A DNA stretch of 64,000 nt from Acetobacter farinalis (GTDB taxonomy: Bacteria > Pseudomonadota > Alphaproteobacteria > Acetobacterales > Acetobacteraceae). The notes beneath the pieces were generated by a model, which made no database searches, had not been told where the DNA came from, and worked only from the letters and a program-made list of their open reading frames with translations. The stretch's first letter is position 1. The number at the start of each line of letters is the position of its first letter. This document shows positions 43,048 through 52,882 of this stretch, piece after piece. The stretch is from the NCBI RefSeq assembly GCF_026240015.1, contig NZ_JAPIUX010000001.1:372001-436000 (forward strand). Direction: 5' to 3'. A program made the position numbers and the translations under genes.

Positions 43048-44886
43048 ATGGCAATTGAGTCAGGGTTTCTGGATGAGCTGCGTGCCCGTACCCCGCTGTT
43101 TTCAGTGGTGGGGCGGAGGGTCAAGCTCGCGCGCTCGGGCCGGAACTGGAAGGGCTGCTGCCCCTTCCATGGTGAAAAAACCCCATCCTTTTACGTTTAT
43201 GATGATCACTTCCACTGCTTTGGCTGCGGCGTGCATGGGGATGTCATCTCCTTTGTCATGCAGATGGAAGGCAAGAGCTTTCCGGAAGCGGTGGAGGAGC
43301 TGGCATCCGCCGCCGGGCTGGATGTGCCCAAGGATGACCGCCGCTCTCAGGAGGATGTAGCCCGCACACGCTCGTTGGGAGATGTGCTGGAGCTTGTGCA
43401 GCAGATCTGGTCTTCCGCACTCTTTACGCCTTCCGGGCGGGCGGGGCTGGACTATCTTCTGGGGCGCGGTCTGACTCGCCAGACCATTGAGTCCTTCGGG
43501 CTGGGCTGGGCTGGAGACGGGCGCGGAAGCTTGACCTCGGCCCTCGCGGCCAGAGGTGTGCCCCCGGAGATGATGGCCGAAGCCGGGCTCATGCGGCTGG
43601 ATGAGGAGGGGCGGCCCAAGGGGGAACTGTTCTGGGGGCGTGTCACCTTTCCCATCCGGGACCGCAAGGGGCGGCTTGTCTCCTTCGGCGGGCGCATTCT
43701 GGGGGATGGTCAGCCCAAATATCTGAACGGCCCGGAAACGGCCCTGTTTTCCAAGCGCCGCCTGCTGTTCGGGCTGGACCGCGCGCGTGCTGCGGTCCGG
43801 GCGCCACGCCCTAAAGGCGCACCCGTGACGGATCTGGTGGTAGTGGAGGGCTATATGGACGTGATTGCCCTGCATCAGGCCGGATTTAACGGTGCTGTGG
43901 CCCCTTTGGGAACGGCGCTGACACCGGAGCAGCTTGACGTGCTGTGGCAGGTCGATCGGGCTCCTGTGCTGTGTTTTGATGGTGATGCCGCCGGGCGTCG
44001 TGCCGCCGCCCGTGCAGCGGAGGTAGCTCTGCCCCTGCTCAAGGAAGAGCGCTCGCTCCGCCTGTGCCTGCTGCCGGAGGGCGAAGACCCGGACAGTCTG
44101 GTGCGCACACGCGGGGCGGAGGCTGTGGGGGCACTGTTTGCGTCCGCCAGCCCGCTTTCTGATGTGTTGTTTGATCTTCTGGCCGGAGGGGTGAGTAATC
44201 CGGGGCCCGAAGAGCGTGCGGCCCTGCGGCGCAAGCTGGTGGATGCGGCGGCCCAGATTCCCGAGCGGACTCTGGCCGCGGAATATCGCTCCACGCTGCT
44301 GGACAGGTTTTTTGAAACCTTCCGCCGCAAGAAGGGGGGCGGATTTGCAGGGGGCGCGCGTGGTGCTGGCGGCGGCGGGAGCGGCAGCCGCGTGCCGCAG
44401 GACATCCAGCCCGCACGGGTGGACCCGGTGCGGGAGCGGCAGCGCATTCTGCTGGGTCTGCTGCTGCGTTACCCGGATCTGGTGCCGGAGGTAGAGGAAG
44501 CCCTGTGCCGCCTCACTCTGCCGGAAGACTATTCCGAGGTGCGGGCGCTGCTGCTTGATCTCTCGGCAGAAGGCATGTTGCCGGAAGATGGCAGGAGCCT
44601 GCTGGAGGCTCTGGCCGGGCGGGAAGAAGAGGGGCTGGTGCGCGGCGTGCTCTCTGAAGGAGCCTTGCCTTTGAATATGGAAGAAAAAGATACGTCACTG
44701 GCTGTGGCCATCAGAACACAATGGTGGCATTTTTACGGGCTACTGAATTTCGGCCAATTTCAGCAGGACGTTGCGCAAGAGGTTGCGCGCTTTGCGCAGG
44801 ATGGCGCAGATATGGCAGAATGGAAGCGGTTGCAGCCTAGGCTTGAGGCTCTGGCGGCGCTGCGGCGTGGGGAGATGGACGAGTAG
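43048..44886 (+). CDS. dnaG: DNA primase
   Basis: Makes RNA primers for replication. 612 residues from ATG 43048. The CHC2 zinc finger is complete: C38, H41, C57 and C60 in CCPFHGEKTPSF and CFGCGVHGD. The TOPRIM catalytic core follows (VVVEGYMDVIALHQAGFNGAVAPLGTALT, then FDGDAAGRRAAARAAEVALPLL), with KYLNGPETALFSKRRLLFG before it. The Gly-rich linker (GGGFAGGARGAGGGGSG) leads to the DnaB-interaction C-terminus. rpoD follows on the same strand, the conserved macromolecular-synthesis order. Confidence 0.97.
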   Translation: MAIESGFLDELRARTPLFSVVGRRVKLARSGRNWKGCCPFHGEKTPSFYVYDDHFHCFGCGVHGDVISFVMQMEGKSFPEAVEELASAAGLDVPKDDRRSQEDVARTRSLGDVLELVQQIWSSALFTPSGRAGLDYLLGRGLTRQTIESFGLGWAGDGRGSLTSALAARGVPPEMMAEAGLMRLDEEGRPKGELFWGRVTFPIRDRKGRLVSFGGRILGDGQPKYLNGPETALFSKRRLLFGLDRARAAVRAPRPKGAPVTDLVVVEGYMDVIALHQAGFNGAVAPLGTALTPEQLDVLWQVDRAPVLCFDGDAAGRRAAARAAEVALPLLKEERSLRLCLLPEGEDPDSLVRTRGAEAVGALFASASPLSDVLFDLLAGGVSNPGPEERAALRRKLVDAAAQIPERTLAAEYRSTLLDRFFETFRRKKGGGFAGGARGAGGGGSGSRVPQDIQPARVDPVRERQRILLGLLLRYPDLVPEVEEALCRLTLPEDYSEVRALLLDLSAEGMLPEDGRSLLEALAGREEEGLVRGVLSEGALPLNMEEKDTSLAVAIRTQWWHFYGLLNFGQFQQDVAQEVARFAQDGADMAEWKRLQPRLEALAALRRGEMDE

Positions 44887-44925
44887 GGTGGTATGAGGCG
44901 CGGGAAATGTTCAGCCCCCGTTCCT

Positions 44926-44952
44926 CTTGACTTCGCGGGCAGTATATCCCAC
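44926..44952 (+). promoter_or_regulatory. Possible heat-shock (sigma-32) promoter for rpoD
   Basis: CTTGAC (44926-44931) and TCCCAC (44947-44952), 15 bases apart, approximate the sigma-32 pattern. In E. coli rpoD also has a heat-shock promoter near this point. The match is partial. Confidence 0.3.
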
Positions 44953-45042
44953 GTCCTGCCCGCCTGGAAAACTGAACAATTTGTGTTGAGCTGGTCGTTC
45001 TGCATCTTGTCAGAATGCAGGCGGGTGAGGAGCAGGTCTGGC

Positions 45043-47028
<1,986 letters not shown>

Positions 47029-47062
47029 GGTTTCCATCCAGCAGGCTGAGCCGACAACGCGC

Positions 47063-47602
47063 ATGAAGGTGGATGTCACATTCATGCGCATGCTTACCCC
47101 CCCGAGCGGAGAGGGGCTTGCCCTGCCGGAAGGGTGGTGGATTGAGAAAGACGTGCGGCCCGACCTTGCAACCTATCGCATGTTGCAGGACCGGGTGGGG
47201 CGGCCTTATTGCTGGTGGATGCGTCAGGCGGCGTCTGATGCGGTTCTGGCGCGCTTTCTGGCACGTGGCCCCGTGTGTATCGGCCTGCTGCGGCAGGGTG
47301 AGGCGCTGCGGGGGTTTTATGAGCTGAACATCGCGGCCCCGCAGGATATCAATCTGTCCTATTTCGGCCTGTTCCCGGAAGCGATCGGGCAGGGCGTGGG
47401 GCGTGCGTTTCTGGATAGCGCGGTGCGGCATGCGTGGTCTCTGGCCCCGCTGAGCGTGCGGGTGAACACCTGCACGGCGGACCACCCCCGGGCCTTACCC
47501 CTTTATGAGCAGATGGGGTTTGAGCCGGTTCGCACGGTGGAAGAAATCTGGGATGTGCCCGACCGGCTCGGATTGACCATTCCCGAGCAGTTTCTGGTCT
47601 GA
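47063..47602 (+). CDS. GNAT-family N-acetyltransferase
   Basis: 179 residues from ATG 47063; an ATG at 47018 overlapping the rpoD stop is an alternative, and neither has a clear ribosome binding site. The acetyl-CoA binding region is seen in SYFGLFPEAIGQGVGRAFLDSAVRHAW (Q/R-x-x-G-x-G/A type loop GQGVG), and NTCTADHPRALPLYEQMGFEPVRTVEE is the typical C-terminal GNAT motif. The substrate is unknown. It directly follows rpoD. A small hairpin (GAAAGC/GCTTTC, 47601-47616) overlaps its stop. Confidence 0.82.
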   Translation: MKVDVTFMRMLTPPSGEGLALPEGWWIEKDVRPDLATYRMLQDRVGRPYCWWMRQAASDAVLARFLARGPVCIGLLRQGEALRGFYELNIAAPQDINLSYFGLFPEAIGQGVGRAFLDSAVRHAWSLAPLSVRVNTCTADHPRALPLYEQMGFEPVRTVEEIWDVPDRLGLTIPEQFLV

Positions 47603-47704
47603 AAGCTCTTGCTTTCTGGCGGGAAGTGTGGTTGACACGCGATCTTCCCTGCCGGGTGCGCGGCATCGCTCCGGCTATACCCATCTTGCTCTGCTCTGTG
47701 CAGG

Positions 47705-47731
47705 GCGCTGTTTGCCGGAACGGTCTGGCGC
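47705..47731 (+). promoter_or_regulatory. Possible S6/S18 autoregulatory leader hairpin
   Basis: GCGC (47705-47708) and GCGC (47728-47731) enclose a small CCG/CGG stem (47715-47723) with a GAA loop, 33 bases before rpsF. The S6:S18 complex binds a hairpin with a conserved CCG in rpsF leaders of many bacteria. The match here is short. Confidence 0.25.
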
Positions 47732-47763
47732 AGTCGGGTTGATACGATCCGAAGGGAGTACCC

Positions 47764-48234
47764 ATGCCACTTTACGAGACCGTGCTTATTGCACGTAATG
47801 ATATTTCGCAGCAGCAGGTTGATGCCATCATTGATGGCATTATCGCTCAGGTTGAAGCTGATGGCGGTTCCGTCAAGAAGCGTGAATACTGGGGCCTGCG
47901 CACTCTGGCTTACCGTATCAAGAAGAACCGCAAGGGCCACTATGTCCTGCTCGGTCTTGATATGAAGGCTGAAATGCTCAAGGAAATCGAACGTCAGCTT
48001 TCCATCAATGAAGACGTCCTGCGTCTGCTGGCGCTGCGCGTTGATGAAATTGACGAAGCTCCGTCCCCCGTTCTGTCCCGCAAGGGTGATGATCGCGGCG
48101 AACGTGGTTTCCGTGGCCCGAAGCCGACCGGACGCTTTGAAAGCGGCCGTGGCCGCCGTTCTTCCGAAGACCGTGAAGAATATCGCGCCCGTGATGATAA
48201 ACCGGCTGATATCGCTGGCATGGAAGCGGAGTGA
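47764..48234 (+). CDS. rpsF: 30S ribosomal protein S6
   Basis: Component of the 30S platform that dimerises with S18. 156 residues. The core MPLYETVLIARNDISQQQVDAIIDGI, then REYWGLRTLAYRIKKNRKGHYVLLGLDMK and ERQLSINEDVLRLLALRVD, is unmistakable. The C-terminal 45 residues are charged and Arg/Asp/Gly-rich, an extension common in alphaproteobacteria. It is first of the rpsF-rpsR-rplI operon, with GGGAG just before the start. Confidence 0.97.
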   Translation: MPLYETVLIARNDISQQQVDAIIDGIIAQVEADGGSVKKREYWGLRTLAYRIKKNRKGHYVLLGLDMKAEMLKEIERQLSINEDVLRLLALRVDEIDEAPSPVLSRKGDDRGERGFRGPKPTGRFESGRGRRSSEDREEYRARDDKPADIAGMEAE

Positions 48235-48239
48235 GCAGA

Positions 48240-48515
48240 ATGTCTGAAACGACCGAAATCAATCCCGCCGCACGTCGTCCGGCCGTAGGGGCCCGTCGTC
48301 CGTTCTACCGTCGCCGCAAGTCCTGCCCGTTCTCCGGCCCGAATGCGCCGAAGATCGACTACAAGGACGTGCGTCTTCTGAGCCGTTTCCTGTCCGAACG
48401 TGGCAAGATCGTGCCCAGCCGTATTACGGCGGTTTCCGCAAAGAAGCAGCGTGAGCTGGCCCAGGCTATCAAGCGCGCCCGCTTCCTTGCTCTGCTTCCC
48501 TACGTGATGAGCTGA
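48240..48515 (+). CDS. rpsR: 30S ribosomal protein S18
   Basis: 91 residues from ATG 48240, with GGAG eight bases upstream (48228-48231); an upstream GTG at 48231 overlaps the rpsF stop. The signature RRPFYRRRKSCPFSGPNAPKIDYKDVRLLSRFLSERGKIVPSRIT, then KKQRELAQAIKRARFLALLPYV, identifies S18, which pairs with S6 in the 30S platform. The CPFSG motif is of the cysteine-bearing form. Confidence 0.97.
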   Translation: MSETTEINPAARRPAVGARRPFYRRRKSCPFSGPNAPKIDYKDVRLLSRFLSERGKIVPSRITAVSAKKQRELAQAIKRARFLALLPYVMS

Positions 48516-48525
48516 GAGGGCGATC

Positions 48526-49122
48526 ATGGCTGCTACAGAAGTGATCCTGCTTCAGCGCGTTGAACATCTGGGTCAGATGGGCGATGTGGTGAAGGTTCGT
48601 CCGGGTTATGCCCGTAACTTCCTGCTGCCCCAGGGCAAGGCTATTCGTGCAAACGAAGCCAACCGTGCACGGTTTGACCGCGAACGGGCCCAGCTTGAGG
48701 CGCAGAACATCAAACGTCGTGAAGAAGCCGAGCGCCTCTCCGAACGTCTGGACGGTCTGGCTGTTGTGCTGATCCGCCAGGCTGGTGACAGCGGCAGCCT
48801 CTATGGCTCCGTTTCCACCCGTGACGTTGCACAGGTTGTGACCGAAGCTGGTTTCACCATCTCCCGTCAGCAGGTCTTCCTGGCTCATCCGATCAAGTCT
48901 CTTGGTCTGTATGAAGTCAAGGTTGCGCTGCACCCGGAAGTGGTTGTGCCGGTTATCGTCAACGTTGCCCGTTCCGCTGAAGAAGCAGAACGTCAGGCAC
49001 GCGGTGAAGCCGTGAGCGTTGAAGAAGCAGATGTGGCTGGTGATGAAGCCGTGATCGAAGGCGAAATTGTCGCTGAAGATGCGGATGCACCGGCAGCAGA
49101 GGACAATAAAGCCGACGCGTAA
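48526..49122 (+). CDS. rplI: 50S ribosomal protein L9
   Basis: 198 residues. The N-terminal domain VILLQRVEHLGQMGDVVKVRPGYARNFLLPQGKA contains the diagnostic L9 signature. The long connecting helix and C-terminal domain follow (SGSLYGSVSTRDVAQVVTEAG, then HPIKSLGLYEVKVALHPEV). About 45 extra residues form an acidic tail (Glu/Ala/Asp-rich), seen in other alphaproteobacterial L9 proteins. Last gene of the S6-S18-L9 operon, followed by a strong terminator. Confidence 0.97.
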   Translation: MAATEVILLQRVEHLGQMGDVVKVRPGYARNFLLPQGKAIRANEANRARFDRERAQLEAQNIKRREEAERLSERLDGLAVVLIRQAGDSGSLYGSVSTRDVAQVVTEAGFTISRQQVFLAHPIKSLGLYEVKVALHPEVVVPVIVNVARSAEEAERQARGEAVSVEEADVAGDEAVIEGEIVAEDADAPAAEDNKADA

Positions 49123-49149
49123 TCGTCGTCTTTTTTCTGTCATGCTTTT

Positions 49150-49184
49150 AAAAGGGTCCGGGAAGTATTTCCGGGCCCTTTTTT
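49150..49184 (+). terminator. Intrinsic terminator of rpsF-rpsR-rplI
   Basis: A stem of about 15 bp formed by AAAAGGGTCCGGGAA and TTTCCGGGCCCTTTT with two G-U pairs and a three-base loop, ending in six thymines. Confidence 0.92.
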
Positions 49185-49229
49185 GTGTTTTATCATCAGG
49201 TTTTCTCAGGGCCATGATGGAGTGCACGC

Positions 49230-50441
49230 ATGAACCGAATTCTTGACCGGATATTAAGGCACTTTATTTCCACCGGGCGGCTGCATGTCGTCTGGCCTGA
49301 TGGCAGCCAGACGCAGTATAATGGCAGCGCGTCTGGCCCTGAAGCCGGGATGAGGCTGGTGGATAACGCCAGCGTGCGGGCTCTGGCGCTTAATCCGGGG
49401 CTGGCCTTTGGCGAAGGCTATATGGCTGGCGGCATCCAGCCCAAGGACTGCACGCTGTATGCGCTGCTGGACCTGCTGATGCGCAATGCCATGTCTCCCG
49501 GCCATCTGCCGGAGCAGATTGCCAGCACTATCCGCTATGCCTGCCGGAGCTGGATTCAGTTCAACCCGGTCAAACGGGCCCGCCAGAATGTGGCGCATCA
49601 TTATGATCTTGATAGCCGCCTGTATGATCTGTTTCTGGATAAGGACAAGCAGTATTCCTGTGCCTACTTCCGGCGCGGGGATGAAACGCTGGATGAGGCT
49701 CAGGCCGCCAAGAAAAAGCATATTGCAGCCAAGCTGCTGCTGAACCGGCCGGGGCTGGAAGTGCTGGATATCGGCTGCGGCTGGGGCGGTATGGCGCTGA
49801 CTCTGGCGCGGGACTACGGCGCGATTGTCACCGGTATTACGCTTTCCGAAGAACAACTGACCATTGCGCGCCGCCGCGCGCAGGAGGAAGGGCTTGAAGG
49901 GCGCGTGCGTTTTGAAATGCTCGACTACCGGAACCTCCAGCGGCGCTTTGACCGGATTGTTTCCGTCGGCATGTTCGAGCATGTGGGCGTGCATCATTAT
50001 CATCAGTTTTTCGAGGTGCTCAAAAACAGTCTGGCGGACGATGGCGTGGCGGTTCTGCACTCCATCGGGCGGAATGACGGGCCCGGCACCACCAATCCGT
50101 GGATCAATAAATATATTTTCCCCGGTGGGTATTCCCCTTCACTGAGCGAGACATTCGCGGCGGTGGAACGCTCCGGCCTGTGGGTGACGGACTGCGAAAT
50201 CCTGCGCCTGCATTACGCGAAGACGATTGCCATCTGGCGGGAGCGGTTCGCGGCAAACCGCGCCAAGGCTGTGGCGCTGTATGATGAACGCTTTGCACGG
50301 ATGTTCGAATTCTATCTGGATGCAGCAGAACTCTCCTTCCGTGTGCAGGGCCACATGAATTTCCAGCTTCAGATCACCCGCTCTCTTGAGGCCGTGCCGC
50401 TCACGCGGGACTACATGGCGGAAGCGGAAGGACCGGCCTGA
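49230..50441 (+). CDS. cfa: Cyclopropane-fatty-acyl-phospholipid synthase
   Basis: Adds a methylene group from S-adenosylmethionine to unsaturated phospholipid acyl chains, an acid and solvent adaptation. 403 residues. The SAM motif LEVLDIGCGWGGMALTLA is near residue 175; GITLSEEQLTIARRRAQE, VSVGMFEHVGVHHYHQFF, then PWINKYIFPGGYSPSL and ELSFRVQGHMNFQLQITR, are CFA synthase signatures. It is followed by a terminator and lies tail-to-tail with rsmA. Confidence 0.95.
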   Translation: MNRILDRILRHFISTGRLHVVWPDGSQTQYNGSASGPEAGMRLVDNASVRALALNPGLAFGEGYMAGGIQPKDCTLYALLDLLMRNAMSPGHLPEQIASTIRYACRSWIQFNPVKRARQNVAHHYDLDSRLYDLFLDKDKQYSCAYFRRGDETLDEAQAAKKKHIAAKLLLNRPGLEVLDIGCGWGGMALTLARDYGAIVTGITLSEEQLTIARRRAQEEGLEGRVRFEMLDYRNLQRRFDRIVSVGMFEHVGVHHYHQFFEVLKNSLADDGVAVLHSIGRNDGPGTTNPWINKYIFPGGYSPSLSETFAAVERSGLWVTDCEILRLHYAKTIAIWRERFAANRAKAVALYDERFARMFEFYLDAAELSFRVQGHMNFQLQITRSLEAVPLTRDYMAEAEGPA

Positions 50442-50463
50442 CGGCGTATCTGCCCACCCGGCG

Positions 50464-50524
50464 CGCGGAGTAGCTCCGCGGGTATAAAAAAAGCACCCTT
50501 TCCGGGAGGAAGAGGGTGCTTTTT
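50464..50524 (+). terminator. Terminator after cfa, double hairpin
   Basis: A first hairpin CGCGGAG/CTCCGCG (50464-50480) is followed by AAAAAGCACCCT (50488-50499) paired with AGGGTGCTTTTT (50513-50524). The A and T tracts make the second one bidirectional, serving cfa and the opposing rsmA. Confidence 0.9.
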
Positions 50525-50543
50525 GTTGGGAGGCTACTTTTTT

Positions 50544-50616
50544 GAGCCGTGAGCCGTGAGCCGTGAGCCGTGAGCCGTGAGCCTGAAAGCCTGAAATGAA
50601 TGTCGGGGGGGGGGGG
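50544..50616. repeat. Hypervariable-looking repeat cluster: heptamer array, 8-bp duplication and G12
   Basis: Five tandem copies of GAGCCGT (50544-50578) plus a partial sixth, then two copies of GCCTGAAA (50581-50596), then a run of twelve G (50605-50616). All lie between convergent cfa and rsmA; the G-run ends three bases before the rsmA stop codon. Confidence 0.9.
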
Positions 50617-50619
50617 CTT

Positions 50620-51459
50620 TCAGCCCTTGGTGGAGAGCGCCAGATGCGTCCGGGCGAGGCTGTCGAACTCTGCAATGCTGAGGGTTTCAGCGCGGCGGGT
50701 GCCGTCAATGCCGGTTTCAGCCAGCAGGCGCTCGCCTTGCAGGCTTTTCAACGAGCCACGCAGCATTTTGCGGCGCTGGCCGAAGGCGGCAGCGGTCACG
50801 CGCTCCATGGCCTTGAACAGGGCAGGGCTCGGCTGTTCCGGGTGCGGGGTCAGGCTGGCAACGGCGGACCAGACGGCAGGAGGCGGAGAAAAGGCCCCCG
50901 GCGGCAGTTTCATGACAATATCGCACCGGGCGCACCACTGGGCCAGAACACCCAGACGCCCGTAATGGGAGGTGTCTGGCTGTGCGCAGATCCGCTCCGC
51001 CACCTCGAGCTGAAACATCAGGGTCAGTCGTTCCCACGCCGCGCCCTGACGCAGCCAGCCCACCAGCAGGGGAGTGGCCACGTTATAGGGCAGGTTGGCC
51101 ACGATATGGCGGGGGGCAGGGCAGAGTGCTGTCAGATCCTGTTTGAGGGCATCATCTTCCACCAGACGCAGGCGGTCTGGAAAAAATGAAATCAGCTCAC
51201 GGATGATTTCAGCCGCACGCGGGTCCAGCTCCACAGCGGTGACAGATGCCGCCTGTGTGCCCAGCAAGGCGCGCGTCAGCCCGCCGGGGCCGGGGCCGAC
51301 CTCCACCACATGCCGTCCGTCAAGCGGGCCTGCCAGTGCGGCAATGCGGTTGGTGATGTCAGGGTCAAGCAGGAAGTGCTGGCCAAGAGCCTTGCGGGCA
51401 TCCAGACCATGGCGGCTGATAACGTCCCGCAGGCTTTCAAGGCCGGAGAGGAGCGTCAT
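50620..51459 (-). CDS. rsmA: 16S rRNA dimethyladenosine transferase RsmA (KsgA)
   Basis: Dimethylates A1518 and A1519 of 16S rRNA during 30S maturation. 279 residues. The conserved start ALGQHFLLDPDITNRIA, the SAM motif VVEVGPGPGGLT at residues 51-62, and motif IV NLPY at 122-125 in VANLPYNVATPLL are diagnostic. It overlaps surA by ATGA. The pdxA gene that often lies between surA and rsmA is absent here. Confidence 0.97.
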   Translation of the reverse strand: MTLLSGLESLRDVISRHGLDARKALGQHFLLDPDITNRIAALAGPLDGRHVVEVGPGPGGLTRALLGTQAASVTAVELDPRAAEIIRELISFFPDRLRLVEDDALKQDLTALCPAPRHIVANLPYNVATPLLVGWLRQGAAWERLTLMFQLEVAERICAQPDTSHYGRLGVLAQWCARCDIVMKLPPGAFSPPPAVWSAVASLTPHPEQPSPALFKAMERVTAAAFGQRRKMLRGSLKSLQGERLLAETGIDGTRRAETLSIAEFDSLARTHLALSTKG

Positions 51460-52802
51460 ACGCCCTTCAGCTTGATGCGCATGTCAATCATGGCCTTGCG
51501 GTGCAGGTCGCTATCCAGCTGGCGGGCGGTCTGTTCCACGCGCTCATTCATCAACTGGTCGGCAATTTCGCTCGGCGCGCGGTCCGCAAAGTTCTTTTCC
51601 TTCTTGGAGCAGACCATGATCAGGTCAATGCCGTCAGTGGAAACCAGCGGGCGGGAAACCTTGTTCAGCGGGAGATCAGCCAGCAGGGTGCGCATCTGCT
51701 CGTTCATGCGTTCGAGCTGAAGCTCGCCCGGATCAGACGGGCGCTTTTCACCGTTCTGCTTGTTGATCTCGCTCATCTCGTCACAGGAATGGACGGTTTG
51801 GGAGATCTTGATGGCTTTCTGCAGGGTCTGCTGCTGCTGCGGTGTGACCTGCTGCGGGTTGAGCGGTGTTTCAAACGGCAGGAATGCCTGCCGGACCGTA
51901 ATGAGGTGCCCCGGCTGGTGCCCGATAACGCGCTTGCCGTTGACCGTGATGATCACAAAGCCGCCCGGAACCCTGATGGGGTTGGAAATGGCCCCGATCC
52001 CTACAGGCATCTGCCGGACCATGGCAATCACGGCGGGGTCCAGCTCATCTTCCTGCACCCAGCCCATGGAGCCACCGTCAAGCGCGGTCTGGCTCTGGGA
52101 GAACTGGGCGGCAACAATCGGGAACGGCGCGCCCTTGCGCAGTTCCTGAATAATGGTGTTGGTAAAATCCAGCTCTTCTTCAGCGTGGCGCGGGTCTTCA
52201 ACCTTCACGAACACTTCGCTCAGATTGTATTCCGTGCGGCCATCCTGCCGTTTCAGCGCCTCTTCACGCTGTGCGATTTCTTTGGCGGAAACACGGCCAT
52301 GCGAGCCGAGATCCTGCCGCAGAACCTGAACCCAGCCAATCTGCACGCGGAGCTGGTCGATCAGCGTGGTCAGGGAGACGCCATCCTGAGCCAGGCGGTT
52401 GCGCAGGGCGTTTTCCGGCATACCGTTCCGGCGCTCGATCCCGGCAATGGCTGCGGCAATCTGTTCGGGCGAGATGTTGATGTGGCGTGTCAGGATTTCC
52501 TGCGTGCGCAGGCGTTCATCAATCAACTGGCGGATAATCTGCGGGCGCAGGCGCTTCATCAGCTCGGGGCTGACCGGCAGCCCGGTGGAGAGGGCGAAGA
52601 GCTTGCCGCGGTTATCCACATCACGCTTTGTCAGCGGGATGCCGTTGACCACGGCGATAATCATGTCATCCGGTTCTGGAGCCTTGGCCGCGGACTGGGA
52701 GGCGGAAGAGGCCTCATGCGCCTTGTGAGAGGCTGCCTGCACTGCTGGAGACAGGGCAAGAGCCGTAAGGGAGCAGGCCAGGGTAAGAGAGCGCAGACGC
52801 AT
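51456..52802 (-). CDS. surA: Periplasmic chaperone and peptidyl-prolyl isomerase SurA
   Basis: Escorts unfolded outer-membrane proteins, including LptD, across the periplasm. 448 residues from ATG 52802, which begins a signal peptide (RLRSLTLACSLTALALSPAVQA). An ATG at 52886 overlapping the lptD stop (ATGA) is an alternative that would add 28 residues before the signal. The SurA N-domain is IIAVVNGIPLTKRDVDNRGKLFAL, then LRPQIIRQLIDERLRTQE; a parvulin domain includes AAQFSQSQTALDGGSMGWVQEDELDPAVIAMVRQMPVG. The tail contains LDSDLHRKAMIDMRIK. Co-transcribed with the Lpt genes. Confidence 0.93.
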   Translation of the reverse strand: MRLRSLTLACSLTALALSPAVQAASHKAHEASSASQSAAKAPEPDDMIIAVVNGIPLTKRDVDNRGKLFALSTGLPVSPELMKRLRPQIIRQLIDERLRTQEILTRHINISPEQIAAAIAGIERRNGMPENALRNRLAQDGVSLTTLIDQLRVQIGWVQVLRQDLGSHGRVSAKEIAQREEALKRQDGRTEYNLSEVFVKVEDPRHAEEELDFTNTIIQELRKGAPFPIVAAQFSQSQTALDGGSMGWVQEDELDPAVIAMVRQMPVGIGAISNPIRVPGGFVIITVNGKRVIGHQPGHLITVRQAFLPFETPLNPQQVTPQQQQTLQKAIKISQTVHSCDEMSEINKQNGEKRPSDPGELQLERMNEQMRTLLADLPLNKVSRPLVSTDGIDLIMVCSKKEKNFADRAPSEIADQLMNERVEQTARQLDSDLHRKAMIDMRIKLKGV

Positions 52803-52882
52803 GCAGGACAGTCTTTCAGCTTTCGGCCGGAGAAGGAGAACAGTCTCTGATACCGGAGACGGCGCAATTTTTGAAGCAGTTC

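Noticed and set aside
47632..47660. Perfect TTGACA at 47632-47637 as the rpsF promoter
   Set aside because: No -10 element occurs at 16-18 bases; the next TATA-like sequence is too far away.
50544..50583. Tandem heptamers as a CRISPR array
   Set aside because: The units are only 7 bp, directly adjacent with no spacers, and there are no cas genes.
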